Shown: piece by piece, positions 1-6,306 of the stretch | Numbering within the stretch: the stretch's first letter is position 1 | Layout of the letters: every line of letters begins with the position of its first letter | Source of the DNA: Clostridia bacterium | Lineage (GTDB): Bacteria; Bacillota; Clostridia; TANB77; CAG-508 | Reading direction: 5' to 3' | NCBI GenBank assembly: GCA_900768805.1 | Contig: CAAGEF010000168.1 | Location: forward strand, 1-6,527 | Length of the DNA: 6,527 nt | Position numbers and translations under genes: made by a program | Notes under the pieces: generated by a model | What the model was told of the DNA's origin: nothing | What the model saw: only the letters and a program-made list of their open reading frames with translations | The model's database searches: none

Positions 1-32
1 CCACGGCTTTATATTGTAGCTATCTTGCTTTT

Positions 33-61
33 ATAGACAAATTCCCCGTCCCTCTGTCTAT
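33..61. repeat. REP-like inverted repeat with GGGACGGGG core
   Basis: The plus strand has ATAGACA at 33-39 and its exact reverse complement TGTCTAT at 55-61, enclosing a 15-base centre that reads GAGGGACGGGGAATT on the minus strand. The centre is the most GC-rich stretch in an otherwise AT-dominated region, which makes it stand out. It lies 11 bases beyond the stop codon of the Cys-rich gene. The form GACA, then a GGGACGG core, then TTTGTC resembles dispersed REP-type repeats that I recall from clostridial and other Firmicute genomes, some associated with Y1 (RAYT-like) transposases. That is recognition from memory, not a search. No T-run follows the stem on the minus strand, so it is not a standard intrinsic terminator. 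Bases 1-32 beyond it show nothing I can name. Confidence 0.45.
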
Positions 62-72
62 TCTCAAAAACA

Positions 73-672
73 CTAACTATGCTTTTTCTTATATCCAAAT
101 ATCATATTTTTTATCATGCTAACAAACACTAAAATTGCATATACTATTAAACTATTAATATATAATTCTCTTAGAAAAGTCTCTTTTCTTGTGAAAAAAT
201 TATTTCTAATAATAATTCTGTTCCTCAAAGATAAACATTTTAAAATTTTTAAATCTTTAAATTTTAGTATTTTATATTTTTTACAAAGTGAATCACAGAA
301 AAATAATTTACAACTTATATTTTGTGTCATACATCCTTTTTCGCTTTGATATCTACATAAAGAGCAACAACCATTATAACGATCAGTATGATGTTGATGA
401 ATACATTTTCCATCTTTAAATTCACAACTTATTTTTTGATCATTATTATAATTATCAATGTATTCACAAGATTTATCATATACAAAATTAATTCTTTTTC
501 TTTTGTTTTTTATATTTAAAGCTTCAATTATATTTTTACACATAACATTATTTGTTTTATCATCTAAATTAAATTTCACATTTTTATAAAATATACTTTT
601 ATAAATCCATATTTTTTTGTAAAAATTTTCTATATCTTGTTCTGTATTTAATACTATATTTTTTTCTTTCAT
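73..672 (-). CDS. Hypothetical Cys-rich protein with a C-terminal membrane helix
   Basis: This 199-residue protein is not recognised as a named family. Residues 1-65 are basic and Asn/Lys-rich. Residues 69-130 hold a dense Cys/His cluster: C69, C83, C90, H92, H94, H95, C102, C103, C106, C114, C121, C126 and C130, including GCCSLC, GC and CKLFFC. This spacing suggests a structural zinc or iron-sulfur site, or disulfides. I have an impression that similar GCCxxC...GC...CKxFxC motifs occur in clostridial hypothetical proteins, but cannot confirm it. Residues about 172-193 (INSLIVYAILVFVSMIKNMIFG) form one hydrophobic helix followed by KKKH, so the protein is probably a C-terminally anchored membrane protein with its bulk in the cytoplasm. 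There is no signal peptide. The ATG at 672-670 follows a weak AAAGAG site at 7 bases. The gene is co-directional with ktrA but separated from it by 93 bases containing a hairpin. It is even richer in A/T than its neighbours, which may reflect transfer or weak constraint. Confidence 0.75.
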   Translation of the reverse strand: MKEKNIVLNTEQDIENFYKKIWIYKSIFYKNVKFNLDDKTNNVMCKNIIEALNIKNKRKRINFVYDKSCEYIDNYNNDQKISCEFKDGKCIHQHHTDRYNGCCSLCRYQSEKGCMTQNISCKLFFCDSLCKKYKILKFKDLKILKCLSLRNRIIIRNNFFTRKETFLRELYINSLIVYAILVFVSMIKNMIFGYKKKHS

Positions 673-702
673 ATTATATCTCTTTCATAATTTAGTTTTA
701 GC

Positions 703-753
703 AATTAAATCCGCATATCATGCTTCTGTATACAACAATATGCAGATTTAATT
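703..753 (-). terminator. Strong hairpin between ktrA and the Cys-rich gene
   Basis: Arms at 703-718 and 738-753 form a 16-bp stem around a 19-base loop. Read as minus-strand RNA every position pairs, with one U-G wobble; read as plus-strand RNA that position is an A-C mismatch. This favours function in the minus-strand transcript, after the ktrA stop at 766. However, no U-tract follows the stem in that direction (the next bases are GCTAAAAC), whereas seven T residues at 755-761 follow it on the plus strand. It could therefore be a terminator of ktr transcription without a U-tract, a partly bidirectional terminator, a processing or stability element, or part of a repeat. The loop contains the 8-base palindrome TGTATACA. 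The hairpin is certain; the terminator role is not. Confidence 0.45.
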
Positions 754-765
754 ATTTTTTTAGAA

Positions 766-1182
766 TCAATTATTTGTATCATTTATAATATTGCCGGCAG
801 TTACTTCTCCTAAATATTCTTCTGGAAATACAATCTCATCAACTCCAACTTTTTCTAAAACTTTTCTATGCATTTTATTTCCAACTTTTGCAATTACCTT
901 AGCAACTCCGTTTTCTTTTAAACTCATACATGCAATTACACTAACTGCTATATTCTCTCCCATAGCTACTACTCCATAATCAAAATCCGATAAAGGCAAA
1001 TTATCCATTGCATCAGAATTTGTTACATCTAAACAGATTGCTTTTGTTACAAATCTACTTACTCTTTCAACTGCTTTTATATCTTGATCTATAGCTAAAA
1101 CCTCAATTCCTTTTTCTGCTAAAGTTTTAGCAACTGTCATTCCAAAAAATCCTAATCCTATTACAACACATTGTTTTCTCAT
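766..1182 (-). CDS. ktrA: KtrA-like potassium uptake regulator, RCK_N domain only (C-terminally short)
   Basis: KtrA is the cytoplasmic ring protein that gates the KtrB potassium channel by binding NAD(H) or ATP/ADP. This 138-residue protein begins with a Rossmann fold: GLGFFG at residues 9-14 is the GxGxxG dinucleotide loop, and D32/D34 end the second strand (LAIDQD), where the ribose is normally bound. The pattern continues through the CLDVTN segment, YGVVAMG and KVIAKVGNKMHRKVLEKVGVDEIVFPEE, typical of TrkA_N/RCK_N. Full KtrA proteins are about 220 residues and carry a TrkA_C/RCK_C domain, which in c-di-AMP-responsive members binds that nucleotide. Here the protein ends about 15 residues after FPEE, at a TGA. 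The three frames of the following 93 bases show no RCK_C sequence, so one frameshift does not explain the loss. The ATG at 1182-1180 follows an AAGGGA site and lies 18 bases after the ktrB stop, so the two are co-transcribed. It may be a functional short form or a decayed gene. Confidence 0.85.
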   Translation of the reverse strand: MRKQCVVIGLGFFGMTVAKTLAEKGIEVLAIDQDIKAVERVSRFVTKAICLDVTNSDAMDNLPLSDFDYGVVAMGENIAVSVIACMSLKENGVAKVIAKVGNKMHRKVLEKVGVDEIVFPEEYLGEVTAGNIINDTNN

Positions 1183-1200
1183 ATTTTTATTCCCTTCTTT

Positions 1201-2487
1201 TTATAACATTAAATCAGCATTTGCATAAGTCATATTATTATTTTTCTTGTTATTAAACGAAAATAATGTAAAAAATGTTATTGGTCCTAATCTTCCTATA
1301 TACATATAAAACATTAATATCCATTTTCCTACTAGCCCTAATTCATTTATATCAAAAGTTCCAAGACCAGTTGTTGTAAATGAAGATACTAATTCAAACA
1401 TCAAATCTATTGAATTAATATTACTAACTGATGTTAAAAGTATTAAACCTATAATTACTAGAAAAATATATGTAAAAATCATTGTCATTGACTTTTTGAT
1501 TATTTGATAATCAATTTTTCTATAATATACAACTAATTCTTCATTTCTTATAACTGATATTGGTAATAAAATTAAAATAGCAAAATTAGTTAATCTTATA
1601 CCTCCAGCATTAGAGCCAGAAGCTCCTCCTATAAACATTAATAATATTAAAATAATTTTACTAGAATTATTTAAAATCGTAAAATCCATTGTTGAAAATC
1701 CTGTACTCCTTGCTGTTATTGTATTGAAAAAAGCTTGTAATAAAGTCATATTTGGTGATACGATTTTTAATAATATTGTTGATATAATTATTAACCATAT
1801 TGAGGTTGATATTATCAATTTTGAATGAACTTGCAAATGTTTATTTTTTTCTTTTATACATCTTACTATATCTTCTAAAACAAAATATCCTAAACCACCA
1901 CATAACATAATTCCTATAGTAACTATATTAAAATATAAATCACTCTTATATTTTATTAAACTACTATTACCTAATAAATCAAAGCCTGCATTGCAAAAAG
2001 CTGAAATAGAATGAAATATACCATACCAAAGCCCTTTTACCACTCCATATTCTGGTATAAAAGCTATTGCTAAAAGCATTGCACCAAAAAAATCTATTAT
2101 TATTGTATATTTTATTATCCTAAGAGCTCTTTCTTTTACTTTAGAATGATTATTAAAATTTATTTCATTACTTAAAATCAAAGTATCTGATAATTTTATT
2201 TTTTTGTTTCTTATAGATAAAATAAAAGCAAAAAATATCATGAAACCTAATGAACCTATCTGAGTTGAAACTATCAAAAATATTTGTCCAAGTATAGTAA
2301 AATTCTCAGCTATATTTAAAGTTGAAAACCCAGTAGTACTTACTGCAGATGTTGAAATAAATAAAGCATTAAACCAATCTACATTTTTTGAACTGCTAAT
2401 TGGTAATACAAGTAAAAAGCTGGTAAATAATATCAAAATTAAAAATCCCAATACTGGAATTATATAAATTTTTTTATTCTTTAGCAT
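1201..2487 (-). CDS. ktrB: KtrB/TrkH-family potassium transporter membrane subunit
   Basis: This is the ion-conducting subunit of a Ktr K+ uptake system, related to NtpJ of Enterococcus hirae; Ktr systems are often Na+-dependent. At 428 residues it is near the usual KtrB length (about 430-455) and looks complete. The four membrane-pore-membrane repeats are marked by their selectivity-filter glycines: STTGFST (G53), CNAGFD (G168), RSTGFST (G263) and TTTGLGT (G374). The loop GGASGSNAGGIR at residues 287-298 occupies the place of the intramembrane gating loop of the third repeat. YIGRLGP at 396-402 is the conserved motif of the last helix. Many hydrophobic helices are visible, including about residues 9-29, 65-91, 223-241, 277-288 and 336-353. 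The ATG at 2487-2485 is preceded by GGAAAGGA at about 10 bases. It lies 58 bases after the ATPase D gene and 18 bases before ktrA. No c-di-AMP riboswitch-like structure is visible upstream. Confidence 0.95.
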   Translation of the reverse strand: MLKNKKIYIIPVLGFLILILFTSFLLVLPISSSKNVDWFNALFISTSAVSTTGFSTLNIAENFTILGQIFLIVSTQIGSLGFMIFFAFILSIRNKKIKLSDTLILSNEINFNNHSKVKERALRIIKYTIIIDFFGAMLLAIAFIPEYGVVKGLWYGIFHSISAFCNAGFDLLGNSSLIKYKSDLYFNIVTIGIMLCGGLGYFVLEDIVRCIKEKNKHLQVHSKLIISTSIWLIIISTILLKIVSPNMTLLQAFFNTITARSTGFSTMDFTILNNSSKIILILLMFIGGASGSNAGGIRLTNFAILILLPISVIRNEELVVYYRKIDYQIIKKSMTMIFTYIFLVIIGLILLTSVSNINSIDLMFELVSSFTTTGLGTFDINELGLVGKWILMFYMYIGRLGPITFFTLFSFNNKKNNNMTYANADLML

Positions 2488-2545
2488 TTTAATAAAATCC
2501 TTTCCTCATTTATAAAAATTTATGAATTTTTAACTTTCCATAATC
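2488..2545 (-). other. Short D-ktrB intergenic spacer without terminator or clear promoter
   Basis: These 58 bases separate the ATPase D stop from the ktrB ATG. They are almost wholly A/T and contain the ktrB ribosome binding site (GGAAAGGA at 2498-2505). I see no GC-bearing stem followed by a T-run on the minus strand. A TATAAA lies in the middle of the spacer, but the sequence 17 bases upstream of it (AAAGTT) is a poor -35 match, so I do not call a promoter. Read-through from the ATPase operon into ktrBA is the simpler reading. Confidence 0.4.
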
Positions 2546-3157
2546 TTATATTTTCTTTTTCATAACCTTTAATCTTGCAAATTCTTCCCTTTCTGCTTCT
2601 TCTAATATATTTTGTATATTTTTAGCAATTTGCTCATCTCTTGGTATTATAATTTCACTTAATGCATTTGACCTTCTTTGGACTTTTTCAATGCTTCTAT
2701 TTAATCTATATATTATATTTTCAATTTGAGCAAGTTCTATAAGATACTTTTTTACTTTAGCAAATTTCGTAATAGCCTCATCAACTGCGGCAGTAGTATT
2801 ATATAAACCATAATTTATTTTTATATTTGGTTCTTCATAAACAATTGAAGGAATTTCAACTCCCATTATACTAATATATCTTATATCTATGTTATTATCT
2901 ATTTTTACTCCTGTTGAGATGTCTAAAATTTCATCTATTCCAATATCAACATTAGCAAGATTTAAAGCCATATAAGCGTCTGCTACAATCGAATTTCCCG
3001 TCTCTTGTAATTCCTTTTCCTTTTTTTTATATTTTTCAAGCTCATTTTGAAGTATTAGTTTCTTCTGTTCTAATAGTGATTGTCCTTCTTTAGATTGTTT
3101 AATAAAATTCCTTAATTTTATTAAATTATTTTTAGTTGGAATATCTCTAATTCCCAT
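2546..3157 (-). CDS. ntpD: V-type ATPase subunit D (central rotor shaft)
   Basis: Subunit D forms, with F, the rotating axle that links the A3B3 head to the membrane ring. The protein is 203 residues, within the family range of about 200-220. The N-terminal part has the family signature of a Pro-Thr start followed by a long basic helix: IPTKNNLIKLRNFIKQSKEG at residues 6-25, then LLEQKK and a coiled coil to about residue 50. The middle section (residues 80-120) is the less conserved globular part. The C-terminal helix carries RRSNALSEIIIPRDEQIAKN (161-180) and ILEEAEREEFARLK, matching the family's RVNALE...iP...EmERe...RLK pattern. ATG at 3157-3155 is chosen because AAAGGA lies 8 bases upstream; another ATG at 3162-3160 is out of frame and too close to that site. 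The gap to subunit B is 15 bases, so they share a transcript. Confidence 0.96.
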   Translation of the reverse strand: MGIRDIPTKNNLIKLRNFIKQSKEGQSLLEQKKLILQNELEKYKKKEKELQETGNSIVADAYMALNLANVDIGIDEILDISTGVKIDNNIDIRYISIMGVEIPSIVYEEPNIKINYGLYNTTAAVDEAITKFAKVKKYLIELAQIENIIYRLNRSIEKVQRRSNALSEIIIPRDEQIAKNIQNILEEAEREEFARLKVMKKKI

Positions 3158-3172
3158 ATCATATATCCTTTT

Positions 3173-4507
3173 CTATAATTTTGTTATTTCTGATTCAGGC
3201 AATATCTTTAATAATTCAATTGCTAAATCTAATGTTTCATCTATTGTTCTTGATTCATAATTATCTTGACTTATAAATTTTTGCTCAAAAGCATTTCCAA
3301 ATTCTAAATATTTTTTATCTACAAAGCTTAAATCATTTTCACCTAAAACCTTTGCTAAAGATCTAACTTCTTGAACTTTAGAATATGATGAAAAAATTTG
3401 ATCAGAAATTTTGCTATGATTGCTTCTAGTGTATTTTTCTCCAATGCCATCCTTCATTAGTCTTGAAAGAGAATCTAATATATTTATTGGAGGATTTATT
3501 CCTTTTTGATATAATTCTCTACTAAGAACGATTTGACCTTCTGTAATGTATCCTGTTATATCTGGAATTGGATGTGATATATCATCATTTGGCATTGTTA
3601 ATATTGGAAGCTGTGTTATTGAACCTTTTTTTCCTTTTATTTTTCCTGCTCTTTCATAGATTGATGCAAAATCACTATATAAATATCCTGGATAACCTTT
3701 TCTACTTGGAATTTCTTCTTTTAATGTAGATATTTCTCTTAAAGCTTCTGCATATGATGTCATATCTGTTAAAACAACTAACACTTGCATTCCTAAATCA
3801 AAAGCTAAATATTCTGCACATGTAAGTGCTATTTTCGGTGTTAAAAGTCTTTCTATAGAAGAATCGTTTGATAAATTTTGGAACATTACAACTTTAGATA
3901 AAACACCACTTTCTTCAAAACTTTTTCTAAAAAACTGAGCAGTTTCATATTCTGCTCCCATAAGTCCAAAAACTATTGCAAATTCTCCATCTCCTGTTAT
4001 ATTTGCTTGGCGAATAATTCTTTCTGTTAATTCATTATGATTTATTCCACTTCCAGAAAAAATTGGAAGCTTTTGGCCTCTAATTAAAGTCATTAAACCA
4101 TCTATTGTAGAGATTCCAGTTTGAATATAATTTCTAGGATATTCTCTTGCCATTGGATTTATAGGATTGGAATTTATATCTCTTTCGACTTGAGCATCAA
4201 TTCTTTCTAAACCATCTATTGGTTCACCTGTTCCATTAAATATCCTACCAAGCATATTTGGAGATAATTTCATCATTAAAGGTTGACCTTTAAATATTGT
4301 TTTTATATCTTTACTTTGAATTCCAGATGTTCCTTTATAAACTTGAATTGTTGTAATTTCTTCATCTAATTTTACAATATTTCCAAGTCTTTTTTCTCCA
4401 TTTTTTAATATAAGTGTAACTTGTTCTTCAAAAGCAACACTTTTTGGAGTTTTTATAAAAGCTAGTGGTCCATTTATTTCTTCAAGACCTATATATTCAA
4501 TTTTCAA
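3173..4507 (-). CDS. ntpB: V-type ATPase subunit B (non-catalytic nucleotide-binding subunit)
   Basis: Subunit B alternates with A in the A3B3 head and completes the nucleotide site at the interface. It has 444 residues, slightly under the usual 455-465. Residues 1-75 form the beta-barrel domain, starting EYIGLEEINGPLAFIK. In place of a working P-loop it has LPIFSGSGINHNEL (147-160), lacking GKT as expected for B subunits. The core follows with VFGLMGAEYETAQFF (179-193), VLTDMTSYAEALREIS (245-260), GYPGYLYSDFASIYERAG (271-288) and SLSRLMKDGIGEKYTR (346-361), in which R349 corresponds to the arginine that reaches into the catalytic site of A. The start is TTG at 4507-4505: AGAGGTG (4520-4514) stands 6 bases upstream, and the TTG at 4511 is out of frame and stops after a few codons. 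The gap after subunit A is 13 bases. Confidence 0.97.
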   Translation of the reverse strand: MKIEYIGLEEINGPLAFIKTPKSVAFEEQVTLILKNGEKRLGNIVKLDEEITTIQVYKGTSGIQSKDIKTIFKGQPLMMKLSPNMLGRIFNGTGEPIDGLERIDAQVERDINSNPINPMAREYPRNYIQTGISTIDGLMTLIRGQKLPIFSGSGINHNELTERIIRQANITGDGEFAIVFGLMGAEYETAQFFRKSFEESGVLSKVVMFQNLSNDSSIERLLTPKIALTCAEYLAFDLGMQVLVVLTDMTSYAEALREISTLKEEIPSRKGYPGYLYSDFASIYERAGKIKGKKGSITQLPILTMPNDDISHPIPDITGYITEGQIVLSRELYQKGINPPINILDSLSRLMKDGIGEKYTRSNHSKISDQIFSSYSKVQEVRSLAKVLGENDLSFVDKKYLEFGNAFEQKFISQDNYESRTIDETLDLAIELLKILPESEITKL

Positions 4508-4513
4508 TCAATT

Positions 4514-4520
4514 CACCTCT
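4514..4520 (-). promoter_or_regulatory. Ribosome binding site deciding the TTG start of subunit B
   Basis: AGAGGTG on the minus strand lies directly after the TAA stop of subunit A (4523-4521) and ends 6 bases before TTG at 4507. No in-frame ATG fits this site, so it supports a TTG start. The same heptamer with the same spacing precedes subunit A. Confidence 0.75.
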
Positions 4521-6293
4521 TTAAATATGGTTTTTATATTGTTCTTGAACCTTCTTGAGTTCTGTTTTTACTTTTAATTCAAATTCATCAAATTTTTCAA
4601 GTTGATTATTTTCTATTTGAAATTTCAATTTTTTATACTCATCTAACACCCCTGTTTTCTTAATTACAGAAATTGGAATCCCTTTATCAATTAACTTTAA
4701 TGCTCTTTCATATATTAAAATAATTGCTTTTAACATCAAAAATTGTTTTTTTATAGGAACTGCAGTATCTATAGGATTCAACGCACTTTGTTGCAAAAAT
4801 CCTATTCTAATACTTTCAGCAACTTCTAATATTAGTTTTCTACTATCAGATAATACATCTTGTCCGACAACTTTAGAAATCTCTAATAATTCATTTTCCT
4901 CTTCTAATAATTTTACTGCTTTTCCTCTAACTTCCCAAAAATCTAAATCTACAAATTCTTCATACCAATTTTGTAAATCTCCAAGATATTCACTATAGCT
5001 AATATTCCAATCAACAGCAGGATAATGTCTCGAGTACGCTAAATCTCTTTTTAATCCCCAAAAAGTATGAATAAATCTTTTTGTATTTTGTGTAACTGGT
5101 TCTGAAAAATCTGAACCTTGTGGTGATACTGCTCCAATTATTGTAACAGAACCTATATTTCCATTATAAGCTTCAACTAAACCAGCTCTTCCATAGAAAC
5201 TAGATAATCTAGATGGTAAATAAGATGGAAATCCTTCTTCTGCTGGCATTTCTTCAAGTCTTCCAGATATTTCTCTCAGTGCTTCCGCCCACCTTGAAGT
5301 TGAATCTGCCATTATTGCAACATTATATCCCATATCTCTATAATATTCTGCAATTGTTATACCTGTATAAATAGAAGCTTCTCTTGCAGCTACTGGCATA
5401 TTTGAAGTATTTGCTATAAGAACAGTTCTTTCAATTAATGGTCTATTTGTTTGTGGATCTATTAACTTTGGAAAATCTTCTAGAACTTCTGTCATTTCAT
5501 TTCCTCTTTCTCCACAACCTATATAAACTATAATATCTGCATTACTCCATTTTGCCAGTTGGTGCTGAAGCATTGTTTTTCCAGTTCCAAATCCACCAGG
5601 AAGCATTGCAGTTCCACCTTTAGCTATTGGAAACATTGTATCTACAACTCTTTGACCAGTTATTAAAGGTTCTTTTGTTGTTAAACGATTCTTATATGGC
5701 CTTGGTGTTTTAGCTGGCCATTTTTGAATCATCGTTATTTTATATATTGCATCATCTTCTGTTTTAACTTCTGCTAAAACTTCAGTAGGGAAATATTCTG
5801 CTTCTGGAACTATTTTTATTATCTCACCATTTATATCATTGGGCACCATAATTTTATTTGATATTAAACTACTTTCATTCACACTTCCTATTATACTTCC
5901 ATATGAAACCTTATCTCCAATTTGTACTTTAGGAAAAAATCTCCATTTCTTTTCTAAATCAATACCTAATGAAGATACTCCTCTTTTCAAAAAATCCCCA
6001 GTTTTTTCCTGTAAACTTTTTAAAGGTCTTTGTATACCATCAAAAATATTCCCAATCATTCCAGGTCCTAATGTTAAAGAAAGAGGGCAATTTGCTCCAA
6101 TAACTTCTTCTCCAATTTTTAAACCAGTTGTACTTTCATAAACTTGAATTGTAGCAACATCTTTTTTTAATTTTATAACTTCTCCTAAAATTTTATCTTT
6201 ACCTATATATACCATATCATGCATAGCAAAATCGCCTTCACCTCTAGCCATTATAACAGGTCCATTTATTGAGATAATATTTTTTTCTTGCAA
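4521..6293 (-). CDS. ntpA: V-type ATPase subunit A (catalytic ATP-hydrolysing subunit)
   Basis: Subunit A binds and hydrolyses (or makes) ATP in the cytoplasmic head of the rotary ATPase. Numbering here starts at the GTG at 6302, giving 593 residues; the preferred start gives 590, normal for the family. Residues about 8-75 form the beta-barrel (ISINGPVIMARG). About 115-190 is the A-specific non-homologous bulge. PGGFGTGKT (235-243) is the P-loop, with T at position 240 where S is more usual; the phosphate-binding residues are K242 and T243. GCGERGNEMTEV (263-274) carries catalytic E265. VAIMADSTSRWAEALREIS (328-346) holds the Walker B Asp D333. GFPSYLPSRLSSFYGRAG follows, then an all-helical C-terminal domain ending EQYKNHI. 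I choose TTG at 6293 over GTG at 6302 because AGAGGTG ends 6 bases before the TTG, while the GTG lies inside that site. No catalytic residue is missing. H+ or Na+ specificity cannot be read from this subunit. Confidence 0.97.
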   Translation of the reverse strand: MQEKNIISINGPVIMARGEGDFAMHDMVYIGKDKILGEVIKLKKDVATIQVYESTTGLKIGEEVIGANCPLSLTLGPGMIGNIFDGIQRPLKSLQEKTGDFLKRGVSSLGIDLEKKWRFFPKVQIGDKVSYGSIIGSVNESSLISNKIMVPNDINGEIIKIVPEAEYFPTEVLAEVKTEDDAIYKITMIQKWPAKTPRPYKNRLTTKEPLITGQRVVDTMFPIAKGGTAMLPGGFGTGKTMLQHQLAKWSNADIIVYIGCGERGNEMTEVLEDFPKLIDPQTNRPLIERTVLIANTSNMPVAAREASIYTGITIAEYYRDMGYNVAIMADSTSRWAEALREISGRLEEMPAEEGFPSYLPSRLSSFYGRAGLVEAYNGNIGSVTIIGAVSPQGSDFSEPVTQNTKRFIHTFWGLKRDLAYSRHYPAVDWNISYSEYLGDLQNWYEEFVDLDFWEVRGKAVKLLEEENELLEISKVVGQDVLSDSRKLILEVAESIRIGFLQQSALNPIDTAVPIKKQFLMLKAIILIYERALKLIDKGIPISVIKKTGVLDEYKKLKFQIENNQLEKFDEFELKVKTELKKVQEQYKNHI

Positions 6294-6299
6294 ACTTAA

Positions 6300-6306
6300 C
6301 ACCTCT
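6300..6306 (-). promoter_or_regulatory. Ribosome binding site deciding the TTG start of subunit A
   Basis: AGAGGTG on the minus strand overlaps the last two bases of the subunit E stop codon TAG (6307-6305) and ends 6 bases before TTG at 6293. The upstream in-frame GTG (6302-6300) is part of the site and has no site of its own. This shortens the protein by three residues to begin with QEKNIISINGP after the initiator, which fits the usual short lead before the beta-barrel. Confidence 0.7.

Noticed and set aside
147..160. Lack of a P-loop GKT in the subunit B region
   Set aside because: Loss of the Walker A motif is normal for non-catalytic B subunits of V/A-type ATPases and is not a defect. 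Coordinates given are residue positions within subunit B (about bases 4028-4069).
116..349. Plus-strand open frame of 77 codons opposite the Cys-rich gene
   Set aside because: It is antisense to the C-terminal half of the minus-strand gene, has Leu/Ile/Lys/Phe composition expected from A/T-rich antisense sequence, and no convincing ribosome binding site.
673..678. TATAAT directly before the ATG of the Cys-rich gene as a promoter -10 box
   Set aside because: It abuts the start codon, so a transcript would begin inside the gene; the upstream TTGCTA is 20 bases away, and a ribosome binding site overlaps the spacer. It is best explained by chance in A/T-rich DNA.
791..979. Plus-strand open frame of 62 codons opposite ktrA
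   Set aside because: It lies entirely antisense to the conserved RCK_N coding sequence; its Ser/Thr/Pro-rich composition is a shadow of that gene.
2512..2529. A/T-only inverted repeat in the D-ktrB spacer as a terminator
   Set aside because: The pairing is imperfect, has no G/C inside and is not followed by a T-run on the minus strand.
5839..6141. Plus-strand open frame of 100 codons opposite subunit A
   Set aside because: It is antisense to a strongly conserved part of the catalytic subunit and resembles no protein family.
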